Shown here one piece after another: positions 45,868 through 57,127 of a stretch of 64,000 nucleotides of DNA (its first letter is position 1; each line of letters starts with the position of its first letter). A program made the position numbers and the translations under genes. This DNA is from Pelodera strongyloides. Taxonomy: Eukaryota; Nematoda; Chromadorea; Rhabditida; Rhabditidae. The notes under the pieces were generated by a model, which was not told the DNA's origin, ran no database searches, and worked only from the letters and a program-made list of their open reading frames with translations. The DNA is taken from assembly GCA_036852015.1 (NCBI GenBank), contig JAANDG010000074.1:248001-312000 (forward strand), read 5' to 3'.

Positions 45868-46636
45868 TAGAAACAAAACAATTCTCGATTATTGAAAGAA
45901 ATGTGCCCTTTGGTCAACAATAAGAGATATGAAGCACAGGAATGAGAATGAGAAGGAGGGATACAGGTATAACAGAGAAGGAGAAGAGGGATGAGGGATA
46001 AGTGTACACAGCGCCATCCAACCCAGTCCCAATCCATGGATATAAAGCTAAAGACAGCTGTGATTCAAGAAGTTATTTTCCACATTTAACCTAACATCCG
46101 AACTTTTATTTATAGTACACCTTATTGTTTTTGTCCAATACCTTCATTTACCATCGTTTCTTTAAAGCAAACAACTCTACATTCAACAGCCAGGGAACTA
46201 AAATTAAAAACTTTCCAAGATTACTCCACCGCAGTTTCAAACAAATGGTTTCAAGCAGTACACGTGGGCAACTAGGTAATCTTCGATGATCAAAGAAAAC
46301 ATAGTTGGCGAATACAAGAACAACAACACTAACTTTAAAACGCTAAACTCAAAGTTTTTACACGCTAAACTCAATTTTTTTTGCATTTGTAAAAAAAAAT
46401 TAAAACCTTGTTACCAACGAATAACTACAAATGACAAAAATACGTAGTTTTTGTGTTGTGATATTTCCGCGTAGTTTAGAGAGCGGAAACGCAGGTTGGT
46501 CATACAGTCGGCTATATCGATTTTGTTCCAGCATTATATATTGCAGGATGAGGAGTTTTGCCCAAATTATTTGCTTGTTATCTCTTTGAATCGGTTTTTT
46601 TTCTTTTTCTTTTACTATCTTAACAACAATATTTTC
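45868..46636. other. Spacer before the 46.65-kb gene
   Basis: AT-rich with a GA-rich tract at 45945-45995; presumably includes the promoter of the + strand gene. No exon or element is evident. Confidence 0.4.
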
Positions 46637-46653
46637 AGAATTACTTTGAAAAT

Positions 46654-48276
46654 ATGGCGAGCACATCTGTCAGAATGATAAAAGTCCATCCGAAACTCGG
46701 CCCACGAAGACTCACACGGATAGCTTTCGATGGCGTCTACATATTCCTAAAAGCTGATAGAAAATCGCATAATAAGGTAACCCAATGATGCTTGGTTTCG
46801 ACTAGTTACTACAGCCACCTTACTGTAGCGTATTTTGGCACAAATATTGTGTCGCGCGCCGGTCGCGCTTCAAGGCAACAATACGGTAATTTTAGTCGGT
46901 CTAGCAATTTGAGAATCACAATTTGTTTACGAAGTAATGACAATGGGCATATGTTTTCTTATAACGTACTCTGATCCTTTTAGGTCCAAATTTGGCGTGT
47001 AAACGCTGTGATTCCTGATGACTGGGAATGTGTTTTCGACCTTCAATTACAAGAACTTTACTATTCAATTGCTGGTTACTCGTACGAGGAGAAGTGCCTT
47101 TTCGTGCTTGTCGTCGCACTTTTTGTAAGTTTGTTTGTTTCTGACAATAAGAGTTGAATGATAAGTAAATATCATTATTTTGATTCATGAGAATTTTGAC
47201 ATACAAAGGGAAATTCGCTCCTTTGAAAGTAATTGCTGAGAGTGAGGGCATGGTCCATGGAAGGCAAATCGATAATTATCGATTATGAGCTTGTGACTGA
47301 TATATCGCTAACTTTAGGAGAATGAAACCCTCCCTCGGGTTGCATTGATACGAGCAGATGATCGGAAGGAATGGTCACTGGACGCAGAAAGTGGAAATGC
47401 ATTTGAAGCGGTACGTTCCACTTTAAAATACTGATATTTGAAAGTGTTGGTCTCTGTGCTCCAGGCAGACTCTCGATAAGGGTTGTCGCGACCGCGTTTC
47501 TGTATCATGAGCCTATTTACGAGCTCCTGTATCATAAGCCCATAATTTATGAGCCCTTTTCTATAAAGCGATTTCCAGGTTCCATTGGAAAACGCGACGC
47601 TGGGCGTTGGTCCGTCGCGGCTTCATCTCTACGATCGATCAATAGTTCAAGGCCCAATTCCGTTTTGGTATTTTAACTTGCAAAAGGTCAGATCTATTTT
47701 TCAATGAGCAAGATGATACCTAACAAAAGTTACCGTAGTGAACTGTGAAGAGCACCATGATATAGGTTTGATATAGGCAACTAATTGTGTATTAGTTATA
47801 CAATCACATACTTTATTTATTCTTAGGATACATTCTCTGTAGAACGCGCCGATTTGCTGGATTCTGAAGAGGTGAAATGCAGCCGCTTCGCTGTTTGCTT
47901 GGATGGTGACAGAAGAAGGTACGCTGATTTTCTGTAGCTTTTTAATTATTATTATGGCAAGATACAGTGAGAGTGAGAGAGGATTACAGAAGAAGAGGGA
48001 AATATAAAGTTTAGCGAAAAATTGTGACGTAGAGAGAGAGAGAAAAGAGAAAGGAAAAAGAGAGAGAGAGATAGAGATAGCGAGGAGCTGAGCGTGTGAG
48101 TAGGAGAGAACATACGAATTCACTTCAGATTTGCTCGTCTCCGTGAGGACAACGGCATCGCCGTGTATGACAATACGGGAAATTGTTGGCAGGAGTACAC
48201 ACAGAGTTTCAGCAGTGATTATGATGTAAGTGTTGCTTCAAGCAATCTCTTGCCCTTTATACATACCTAGTGTTCG

Positions 48277-48329
<53 letters not shown>

Positions 48330-50007
48330 TCTCTCTCTTTCTTTCTCTCTCTCTACCTTCTGTCTGCTCACCAATCTTTTTCCCATGACCATGACTACGG
48401 TAACAATGAATATGACAATCCCACGCCTTGATCGAAAGGATGTGGTGTCGGCTCTGGCTTTGAATACTCGAATACGAATACTAGGGCTATATATCCACCT
48501 GTAATCCGCTGCCAGAGGTAGGACATCGGAAGTGCTCTGGTCCTCAGGCGCGAAGCGCGGACCTGCGAATCCGCGTCCGCGGGAAAAGATTGCACATTTG
48601 CGTTGCAAAAACTCGAGACTGAGAGAAACAAGTCACTCCCTCTTTTCTGCGTCTCCGCCTTTCCCATGTCAAAAAGCCATGCCTTTCCCGCGGACGCGGT
48701 TGCGCATGTCTGCCCTGCGCGCCTGAGAACGTAGTGTGGTACAATTATTGTCGACGATAAAGATAAAGTATATTTCATCTTTATAGCTTCACGAGCTAGC
48801 CGCCGTCAAAGGTCTCCGAGAGACATTCGGACGTGCTGGGCGACGGGTTGGCGCTGTCGAGTCACCGCTCACCATATATGCGGATGGAGATGTGGGGTTT
48901 CGCTGTTACAATCACGGTATTAGCTAGATGACACCAGCTTAGAAATGAAATTTCTAGGCAGTAACCTCACAAGGATCACGATGTTCTGTTGCATGTCCAA
49001 AAGTAACGGCGTAGATTCTTGAACTACACCAAGTCAGAGAATCACGGATAGTTGAACCGTCAGTCAAGGAACCATACAGCTTATAATGATGATATAATAA
49101 TAATAATAATTGCAGATCTGCGTAGCAAAGCGTGTCGACTTTGACTGTCATCGGTTTTATCAAATCATCTTCGATCACGAGAACAGGGAATATTCTTTGG
49201 TGTAAGTCATTTTGAAATTCATTTGCTATGGTAAGAGCAAGAGAAAGAGCGTGAGAGAGAGAGGGAAGAGAAAGTTAGAGAGAGAAAGCAAGCCACAGAG
49301 CAAGAAAGGAAGATCGAGAGAGAATTATTCGAAATCATGTTTTTTTCGGCCATAAGTATCTCAGGTTTCAGTCATCGTGCCGCCGCCTGTCTAAAGGGTG
49401 TTGCGAAAATGTGCTACGTTCTCGTTTCGGATCGGATGGCTGCCGTGGTGGGATTGGGCCGCGTTGCTGTAAGTTATACTTTACCCGTTTCTATGCTTCT
49501 TTAGTTTGCCTCATAAAAGCGTGCCTTTTTCGCTGTGACCGCTCCCCTACATTGATAAATTATGGCGAAGAAGCGGTACGTAGTCGTAGACTGCTCGATT
49601 TAGGCGGGAGCGCAACCTGCACGCTCTCTGTTTCGATACTGCTTTATGTTCTAGTATGGGTAAACCCATTTGGTGACGGTTCACTAGCACTAGTTTTTTC
49701 GTGGGCCTGCCCATTTGGTGACCCATGTGGTGACCAACACTATTCAACTGGTCACCAAATGGTCACCAGTCACGGACCAGTCACCAGATGGTTTTTCGGT
49801 AAAAATTGGCCAGTTACTCTGTTTTCTAGTTACTTCAAATTTCAGGTCGTACCTCTCCAGCCACCTCCGTTGTCCCATATTGCCTTATGGGCCCTTCAAC
49901 GTCTAACTGGCGCAGTAGACGAATACGGTGCAATTACTGGCGGAGTTAATGAGGAAACGATCAAGAAAACAATTGGTATATCTGGGGCAATGACCCTTGT
50001 AAAGTAA
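46654..50007 (+). CDS. Uncharacterised 367-aa protein, 10 exons
   Basis: Exons: 46654-46776, 46984-47124, 47318-47410, 47579-47686, 47827-47918, 48129-48225, 48787-48891, 49116-49201, 49372-49468, 49846-50007; 1104 nt join in frame. An ATTTTCAG acceptor-like site lies 15 nt before the ATG. I do not recognise the family. The sequence has alternating hydrophobic strands with turns (RRLTRIAFDGVYIFLK, KCLFVLVVALFENE, CYVLVSDRMAAVVGLG), suggesting a beta-rich, perhaps propeller-like fold. The C-terminal segment is helical (PLSHIALWALQRLTG). No signal peptide or clear membrane segment is seen. The donor of exon 7 (GAT then GTGGGG) and the acceptor of exon 9 (GTTTCAG) were chosen because other sites break the frame. 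The last intron holds GTGACC-rich repeat sequence, and others hold GA/CT microsatellites. Confidence 0.7.
48540..48727. mobile_element. GC-rich inverted-repeat element
   Basis: CTCAGGCGCG-AGCGC at the left and GCGCGCCTGAG at the right, with the inner pair CCGCGTCCGCGGGAAAAG / CTTTCCCGCGGACGCGG. GC content far exceeds its surroundings. It lies in intron 6 of the 46.65-kb gene, after a CT microsatellite (48280-48355). Confidence 0.7.
49661..49800. repeat. GTGACC-rich repeat element
   Basis: Multiple direct and inverted copies of CATTTGGTGACC and GGTCACCAAATGG. The same words occur at 51300-51345, 59340-59476 and 60650. In the last intron of the 46.65-kb gene. Confidence 0.65.
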
Positions 50008-50681
50008 TTAAAGGAAATGGTATTTGTAGGCCAATCACATAAGTTTAGTCATAGTTTACGTAATTATTTAGGTGAACCAGTTGCATTTTGCTTATGATTA
50101 AAAAGCTGTCTATTAGTCTGTTTCACTGGTGCAAATCACTCAAATTTCTTATGTGTACTTGTGTACCTTGTAAGGTAAATGAAATTAAAAAAAAACATTG
50201 CTAGAGTTCGTAATTTAGCTGACAAAGAGCATAATTAATAATTACGCATATACTAATTAGCTTTACCTCAAATGGTCTTTTTTTGGTGCTTTATGTTTTG
50301 ACTGTCTCCCTTTTACGTGTTATTTTTGTAAATATGTAGTTCCACAAAAATGCAGCTACTTTAACTTCAATTAACTCAATATGTTCGGGGATAGTCCTTT
50401 ATATGTAGCAATAATAATAATCATAATAATAATAATGTTTATTACTGTGAAACAGCACACATACTCATACACACAATAGAACAAACAACATAAAAGAGCA
50501 CACAAAAATGAGCTAAAGATAGTGTATTAAACATTGTTAAATATATTGTTTGGAAAAAAACAACTATAAGGTTTACCGATAATGCTTATCAATAACAAAT
50601 AAACAATAGATATCAACAGCCATAGTACTCACAATAAGTAAAGCTAAGCGATATTTTTACCGTACGAACAAAATCTAATTG

Positions 50682-50846
50682 TTAAAGCGTGGAATGCATA
50701 GTGAACAACTGCATTCTTACGTATTTATGCTAATTTGCTCGAATTCAGCTCTATTTTTTATTGTAATGTATGCTCATTTACATAAGCTGCATAAGAATTA
50801 TGGAGTCCACAATGCGTTTCAAAAACCGGCAGGTATTTTGCTTTAA
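50682..50846. mobile_element. TTAA-flanked MITE, family A
   Basis: TTAA-AGCGTGGAATGCATAGTGAA at the left and CAAAAACCGGCAGGTATTTT-GCT-TTAA at the right. The left TIR is rearranged, the right is typical. It lies between two convergent genes. Confidence 0.7.
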
Positions 50847-50899
50847 AAGCGGAGCTAGGAATTATGTGTTCATTGTGAAATTTTAGAAACATTATAAAT

Positions 50900-50965
50900 A
50901 ACATAGCGCATCAGGCAGAAGCTCGACCCTGAAGTGAGAGGTCCCGGGTTCGAAACCTTCTCATG
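50900..50965 (+). repeat. tRNA-derived repeat fragment
   Basis: A-box-like TAGCGCATCAGGC and B-box-like GGGTTCGAAACC at about tRNA spacing, but no pairing anticodon stem. Not a functional tRNA by eye. Confidence 0.4.
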
Positions 50966-51019
50966 GCGTCGAATTTTTGTATCCTTTGGGGTTAAACGTC
51001 TTTAATCGTATTCTCGTTT

Positions 51020-54000
51020 TTACTTCCTTCGACCCATAGCTGGCTTATCCGAAGCGCATCTTCTGAAAGAAAATACACATTAGTCATGGACACATTGAAC
51101 TGGCATAGTGCGTTTTACATTGCCATAAGGCCATAACGATATTTTTTCTTTACTTTCGTAACATTATGCAATTGACCTGTAATGATGCTACGGGAGCAAA
51201 GGTCTGTGTTGTGAAATTCGAGCGACAACAGTCAGGCGCGCCGTCAAAATTTCTCATTTTCTTATTTACGCTTACAATAAGTGAAACATAGGAAAGGGGT
51301 GAACCCATTTGGTGACCTGTTTGCTACACCATGTGGTAACCAATGTTTATTCAAAACCGTCATCCACTAAGCGCGAAATGGTCCGGTATTTCACTTCAAA
51401 TCAGAATTGTACCTACTTTGCGATATTTGCATATGATACGCACATGCTAATTGTCGTATGTAAATTTGGTGCTGGAAGTTTCGGACGGGCACCAAAAATT
51501 TGCATAGGAAATGTGTGTCATATGCAAATTTCCGACAGTAGATACACTACTGCTTTAAACCCATGGTTAAACGTCAAACCTGATCATGAGTGAAGCCAGT
51601 GCGTCTTCCAGCGAATGTCCAAGGGTTTCTACACTCGTTGTGAACTCCTTTAAAGCGAAATGCTAGCCTCTTTGGAAAATTTGCATATGATAAGCAAATC
51701 CTATGTATCCTATGCTAATTTTGTACGATCGTCCACGGCAATCGTACACAATTAGCATAAGATACATAGGATTTGCTTATCATATGCAAATTTTCCAAAG
51801 GGGCTAGCATTTCGCTTTAAATTAATTAATTAAAAACGATGACGTCATTTCATCTACAAAAGGCTAAAAATTATACGAAAAAACTACCTTGACAATCTAA
51901 ATCGAAGAGCTACAAAATTGAATTTAGTCTAGTTTTTCACTGTGCAAATCCTAGTAGTAACTTACTTCCATCTGTTTTTCTAGTAGGCGCATCTCTTTTG
52001 TGAGCCTAGCCTCGTCCTAAAATAATGTAATATATATGTATTTAGGGTCGAATCCGAATCTTTATGCACATATTTTAGAGGGATGGTTCATTTCAAATCG
52101 CACTTTTTCATAAGTATTTATTGTACGCTCTTTTTCTTACCTTCTGCTGCCATTCGAGCTGTTCGTCAGTCGATATGACTGAGTGAGATTCCAAATCTGC
52201 GAGTTGTTCTCTCTGTCCATCGCGTAGACTCATAAGTTCCGCTTCGTATCTTTGTTGCCTAAAAGAACAAATAATTTAAAGCTAAGTAAAGGCTGGTTTT
52301 CGAAGCGCATCGTGGACCGCTTACGTATTTATGCTAATTGCTCGGAGTTAGCTAGATTTTTTATTGTAATTTACGTTCACTTGTATAAGCGGCATGAGAA
52401 TACTGGTGAACTGGATGTGTTTCGAAAAACGGTCCATATTTCACTTTAATTAAGAATTAAGGTTTATGACATTACCAACGGGAACAAAGTGACACCCTAT
52501 CACACATGGGATTCTGTACACAAGTTGGCGGCACATTTGAAAACTGCGTGCCATATTGCTTTAATTCCTTTAATATCGCGACAGTAACCTACTCGGGTGA
52601 TAGGAAATCTACAACAGAAGATCGCATCTCGTTGGCCATCGTTCTAAAATGGGGTTTCTTTAGTGGTGGAATAGTGGAATTTCTTTTCAAGACCGAAACC
52701 TCCTCTTGGCATTTATTTTTAGGACCATATTTAGGACCACCATATTTTTTTAGGACCAATTTACTTTTGCTTGTTGTAAGTCCGAGCTTTTTCACCTAAT
52801 ATTTATTGTCATAACTTACCTAGGTGTCTGATAAGCGGGATGAGACATCTGTTCCGTTCCATTCGACATCATCCTACAAAGAAGTTGACGTTAGTTAGAT
52901 AATAGTGCTTGGTAGTTAGTTGTAAGTCCAAGTTGGGTCTTTAAGCTGTTTCAACTAACATTTATTGTTATGACTTACCTAGGTGCCTGATGAGCGGGAT
53001 AAGACGACATCTGGGCCATTCTATAATAGGGCATCGCCCTAAAAAGAGGGGCAGGTTAGTTAGTAGTTCATTAGACTTATTTTCAATCCCAAACTGGGTC
53101 TTCAGCAGTTTAACGTCGAGTTTATGATTATAACTTACGTGGATGGATGATAACCGAGATCAGACGCCGTATGGGTCGTTCTATTGGGCATCGCTCTAAA
53201 AAGGAGGGAAAGTTAGATAGAAGTTCATTAGTTCATTGGAGTTATTTTCAATAACAAACTGGTTAAGTTTAAGTTTCTTATGATAACTTACGTGGCCGGC
53301 TGATAACTGGGATGAGACGGCACCTGGGCCATTCCATTGGGCATCGCCCTGAAAAGAGGGGAAGGTTAGTTAGAAGTTTATTAGAGTTATTTTCAGTACC
53401 AAACTGGGTCATAAGCAGCTTAACTTTAAGTTGATTATCATGACTTACGTGGATGGATGATAACCGGGATAAGACGCCATATGGGTCGTTCTATTGGGCA
53501 TCGCTCTAAAAAGAAGGGAAGGTTATTAGTAATTCATTAGACTTACTTTCACGGGTCTCAAGCAGTTTAACTTTAAGTTATAACTTACGCGGATGTCTGA
53601 CAAGCGGGATGAGACGGCACCTGGGCCATTCCATTGGGCATCGCCCTGAAAAGAGGGGAAGGTTAGTTAGAAGTTTATTAGAGTTATTTTCAGTACCAAA
53701 CTGGGTCATAAGCAGCTTAACTTTAAGTTGATTATCATGACTTACGTGAACGGCTGATAACCGGGATCAGACGCCATATGGGTCGTTCTATTTGGCATCG
53801 CTCTAAAAAGAAGGGAAAGATAGATAGAAGTTCATTAGAGTTATTTTCAATACCAAACAGGGTCTTATGTAGTTTAACTTTAAGTTTCTTATTATAACTT
53901 ACGTGGAAGGCTGATAAGCGGGAGAAGACGACATCTGGCCCATTCCATTGGGCATCGCCCTAAAAAGAGAAGGTTATTAGTAGTCCACGAAAGTTATTTC

Positions 54001-54769
54001 AAAGACCATCCACTGTTTTAAGCACTTCTTTATGTGTCTTACCTGGGTGTCGGATAATACATTTGACATTGGCAAACAGCGTGGTAGATGGTTCTAAACA
54101 GAGTGAGGTTAGTTGTAAAAAATCCTTTGACTCTTGTGGAACCACACGTCTATACTCTTGGTGGGAGTTACTTCCCACTACCATATCTTCTTATTATATA
54201 AAAGAGTAACTGTAGCCTAATTTGCATACCGATGCGCGTTACGAAATGCAAATTTTCGTGTTCGGGTATAAAAAGAGTTTCGCAGCTCAATATCGAAGTA
54301 TGCATATGCAATTGTTTCCTATTATGTGAATTTCTTATGATACTTTTGAATCTTTGTATATAAGTATGCCCATGCTAAACCAAGCATATTTCCATGTAAG
54401 TCGCCTCAGCCGGCGTGAGCCGGCTGGTACTTTGATATATCTCTTCATCGTCTCTCACGGTTTGCGCTCTTTGAATGAGTACAATAAATATTCAAATATA
54501 TCAGTTCATGAGAGTTAGTTTTGAACAAATGGGCCGCTTCAATTTAAAGCCGCATTGTACCTACTTTTGAAAATTTGCGTTGTATCATGTGCAGTGCGCC
54601 CGTTCGGGCACACACTTTGCATAAGATACATAGGAAATGCGTATCAGATGAAAATTTCCCAGAGGTGGTACAATACTGCTTTAACATTTATAATAATATG
54701 TATTATTATAACTTACCTGGGTGCCGCGTAAGCGGAATAAGACATCTGGGTCGTTCCATTGGGCATCAT
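51020..54769 (-). CDS. Mini-exon repeat protein with C-terminal coiled coil, 279 aa
   Basis: Exons in transcript order: 54769-54717, 54093-54043, 53959-53903, 53802-53746, 53645-53589, 53505-53449, 53348-53292, 53195-53139, 53038-52979, 52873-52820, 52258-52141, 52016-51966, 51647-51580, 51062-51020; 840 nt join in frame. The first ten exons (51-60 nt, all phase 2 on both sides) each encode one 17-20-aa repeat, such as AMPNGMAQVPSHPSYQPAT or AMPNRTTHMASYPGYHPST, rich in Pro, Ser, Tyr, Gln and Met. Exons 11-12 encode a charged helix (QQRYEAELMSLRDGQREQLA, DEARLTKEMRLLEKQME), a likely coiled coil. The start is the ATG one base after a CTTTTTAG acceptor. I do not recognise the family; a disordered, self-associating N-terminus is an inference. 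The exon 13 acceptor (TTTAAAG) comes from the end of a MITE. The two terminal exons are less certain than the array. Confidence 0.75.
51386..51558. mobile_element. Degenerate family B2 element
   Basis: TCAGAATTGTACCTACTTTG with GATATTTGCATATGATACGC at the left and TATGCAAATTTCCGACAGTA with CACTACTGCT-TTAA at the right. The arms form an imperfect palindrome. It lies in the last intron of the repeat-protein gene. Confidence 0.65.
51650..51820. mobile_element. TTAA-flanked MITE, family B
   Basis: TTAA-AGCGAAATGCTAGCC at the left and GGCTAGCATTTCGCT-TTAA at the right; nearly identical to the 9679-9849 copy and itself an almost perfect palindrome. Its left end abuts exon 51647-51580 of the repeat-protein gene and supplies that exon's splice acceptor. 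Confidence 0.92.
52276..52449. mobile_element. TTAA-flanked MITE, family A, degenerate
   Basis: TTAA-AGCTAAGTAAAGGCTGG with TTTTCGAAGCGCATCGTGGA at the left and TTTCGAAAAACGGTCCATAT with TTCACT-TTAA at the right. In the intron between the mini-exon array and the coiled-coil exons. Confidence 0.65.
52820..54093 (-). repeat. Tandem array of duplicated mini-exons
   Basis: Nine repeat exons with their introns, spaced about 140-160 bp apart (a tenth lies at 54717-54770). Two alternating subtypes are visible: one with PNG-MAQ and one with PNRTTH. The 297-bp block containing exons 53292-53348 and 53449-53505 is repeated as the block with exons 53589-53645 and 53746-53802; the 100-bp introns 53349-53448 and 53646-53745 are identical by eye, which implies a recent two-exon duplication. 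Confidence 0.93.
54544..54684. mobile_element. TTAA-flanked element, family B2
   Basis: TTAA-AGCCGCATTGTACCTACTT at the left and GTGGTACAATACTGCT-TTAA at the right, with inner imperfect palindrome GTTGTATCATGTGC / GCGTATCAGATG. It lies in intron 1 of the repeat-protein gene. Confidence 0.75.
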
Positions 54770-55206
54770 TCTAAAAAGCGACACATTAAGTTGCACCGTA
54801 ATAAACAAATAAATAAAATCAATTGTTCCGGTATCATCGCTATTTCTTTCACTAACAATGAGGAAACTTGGCAGGTGCGCGGCCTACACTGGGCCTGACA
54901 TGGGTGAGCCGCCGTGTGTGGGCCCAAACATTTTTTTGTAGGCCGCGCACTCGCCAGTGCTTCGCGTTGGTGTGTGTGTGTACAGAACGAAAATCATAGT
55001 ATATAATACCCGCTATTTGGAAATACTTATTGGAGGCGTGGAGGAGAGGCAATTTTTTTTTTGAAATAGGTAGAGGTCTAGGAAACATTTCCCCTATATC
55101 TGACACCGTATAACGGTCAGTTTTGAAACGTATGAGAGACGATATATGCAGATCTAGTATATGCAAATTACTTCGATTATTAGAGTCATTATTAGAGTTC
55201 GATTAG

Positions 55207-55389
55207 TCAGAGACCGTATTCACCACTCCGTTTACCTTTGGAGAAAACTGTCTCTCGGAGAAAATTTACCTAGAAAGCGAGATTATGTCACAAAGTTTGC
55301 ATTCACCACTCACTCTCCTTCCCGAAAAATGCGTTCCAAAAGTTTTGTCTCTAGAGAATTGTTTACCCTTGAGTGGTGAATACGGCCTC
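55207..55389. mobile_element. MITE with GAGGCCGTATTCACCACTC-type ends
   Basis: AGAGACCGTATTCACCACTC at the left and GAGTGGTGAATACGGCCTC at the right; related to the 12799-12932 element. Confidence 0.75.
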
Positions 55390-56181
55390 AGTATACTAAA
55401 TTGCACGGAGTGTAGAAAATAAATGCGTTTCATATTTAATTCTAATTATAGTAGGAATGGAAGAAAGCTAGTACTTTTTATTCACTTCACGTAATGAAGA
55501 GTGACTACTACTACTACACTATTTTTTTGGAAGTTACACATATATATGAGCTAGAGTACATTATATTTCTTTAAAGCGGAATACCGGCCGGTTTTTGAAA
55601 AGCATCGAGTACGCCAGCATTCTTGTGTATCAGCCAGCATTCTTGTGTATCAAATGCTGAATGAGCATAATTCGAAAAAATCAAGCATACTTTGCACATA
55701 AATATATAAGAATGCTAAATGAACATTGTTTAGAGCATTCGAAGGCAGAACATGGGTAAATGTCACGTCAAACATATTCATTTAATGACAGGGTGAGTAC
55801 ATAAGGTCCTCTAATATATCGTCTTCTACAGGTAGGGCGGAGTTTCCTTTAGGGAGACTCCTCCCCAAATTAGAATATTGCGCAGATGCCTTCCTGGGTG
55901 TGATATCCCTTAGGGTATTTGAAGTGCACCATTGATCCCCCGCTATCTTTATGCCTCAATATTCAATATAACCTTTGGGCAAATGCAATTCGAGCATGGG
56001 AACTGGCTTACTTGGGAAAATGCGACTTATACGATACATAAACTAGGTCCAAGAAGTTATGTAAGATAAACTTACATAGCTTAGAAATCTAAAAGCCGAG
56101 ATACGTTGTGTCTCTCTCCCCATTTTTTTCGTTGAATTACTCGTTGTACACAAGTAGTTTTAGGTTAGGTATTGTATCCAT

Positions 56182-56382
56182 CCTTTCTTTGATTTTCCTC
56201 GTATATAATTTGTCACCTTTTCCTCTTACCATGAAGTTATCATGCCATCTGGTAATTATTCTTATTAAAGCCATATTGTACCCTTTCTTTGATTTTCCTC
56301 GTATATAATTTGTCACCTTTTCCTCTTACCATGAAGTTATCATGCCATCTGGTAATTATTCTTATTAAAGCCATATTGTACC
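56182..56382. repeat. 100-bp tandem duplication
   Basis: The block CCTTTCTTTGATTTTCCTCG through GGTAATTATTCTTATTAAAG occurs twice with a 100-bp period. The duplicated segment includes the left TTAA end of the B2 element at 56365-56535, so the duplication happened after that insertion. Confidence 0.93.
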
Positions 56383-56535
56383 GTTTTCGGGAAATTTGCA
56401 TATGATACGCGTATCCTGTGCAAATTTTTGTGCCTTTACGGCAAGCCTCAGGCACCAAGTTTACATAGGATACATAGGATATGTGGATATGCCTATCAAT
56501 GCAAATTTTCCAAAGTAGGCAAAATACTGCTTTAA
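56365..56535. mobile_element. TTAA-flanked element, family B2
   Basis: TTAA-AGCCATATTGTACCG with AAATTTGCATATGATACGCG at the left and CAAATTTTCCAAAGTAGGCA with AAATACTGCT-TTAA at the right. Confidence 0.75.
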
Positions 56536-57127
56536 AAAGTGAACATTTGTAACTATTCTTTTCTGAATGCTCTGGAATAGCATCTGCAGTGTATCTTTAG
56601 GCTACTTGCATCGTCAGATAAAACCTAATGAACCCGTACAGAATACCACTAAAGATGTGTGCCGGGTGCCACTTTACTCCCATTGGCAACGTCATAAAAC
56701 CTTCCTAAACTTAAAAAAAAAGTCATAAAAATCATAAAAAACGGCCTGTTTTTGAAATGTATCCAGTACAACTGCGGCTCAATGTATCATGTTCAGGTGA
56801 AAAAAAGAAAAATTAGAATAAAAATCGACCCACTTCGTTTTAAAGATATTGTAGATGACTGAGCGGAAAACGGGGGACTTGCGACTTACGGTATTTTAAT
56901 TTGTTTGGCAGAGGTTTGTCACCGACATTTTGACAAAACCTCTACATTGTATACAATTGGATGTGTTTTTTATTACAAAATCTGCACGCTACATTGCTTT
57001 TTTTGGCTGTCTTTGTGCGTAACAAATTTTTATTTTCATAATATTCAAAATTCGACACAGAAACATTCAAATTTTCTCATTATTTCAAATCCTGACTTTT
57101 GCAAATTTTGATTTTTTTTATTGTAGA

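Larger units (their letters stand above)
54771..57127. other. Divergent intergenic region
   Basis: Lies between the start of the repeat-protein gene (-) and a possible small gene (+). It contains a foldback around GGCCGCGCAC (54868-54960), a MITE with GTATTCACCACTC ends (55207-55389), a family A fragment (from 55570), a 100-bp tandem duplication (56182-56382) and a B2 element (56365-56535). No exons were supported. Confidence 0.45.

Noticed and set aside
49411..50007. 198-codon plus-strand frame read as one piece
   Set aside because: Its start lies in an out-of-frame part of exon 9 and it runs through an intron with repeat DNA; only 49846-50007 is a coding exon in that frame.
52979..54093. 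CRISPR-like spacing of short repeats
   Set aside because: The regular units are eukaryotic exons with splice sites and coding phase, separated by related introns rather than unique spacers.
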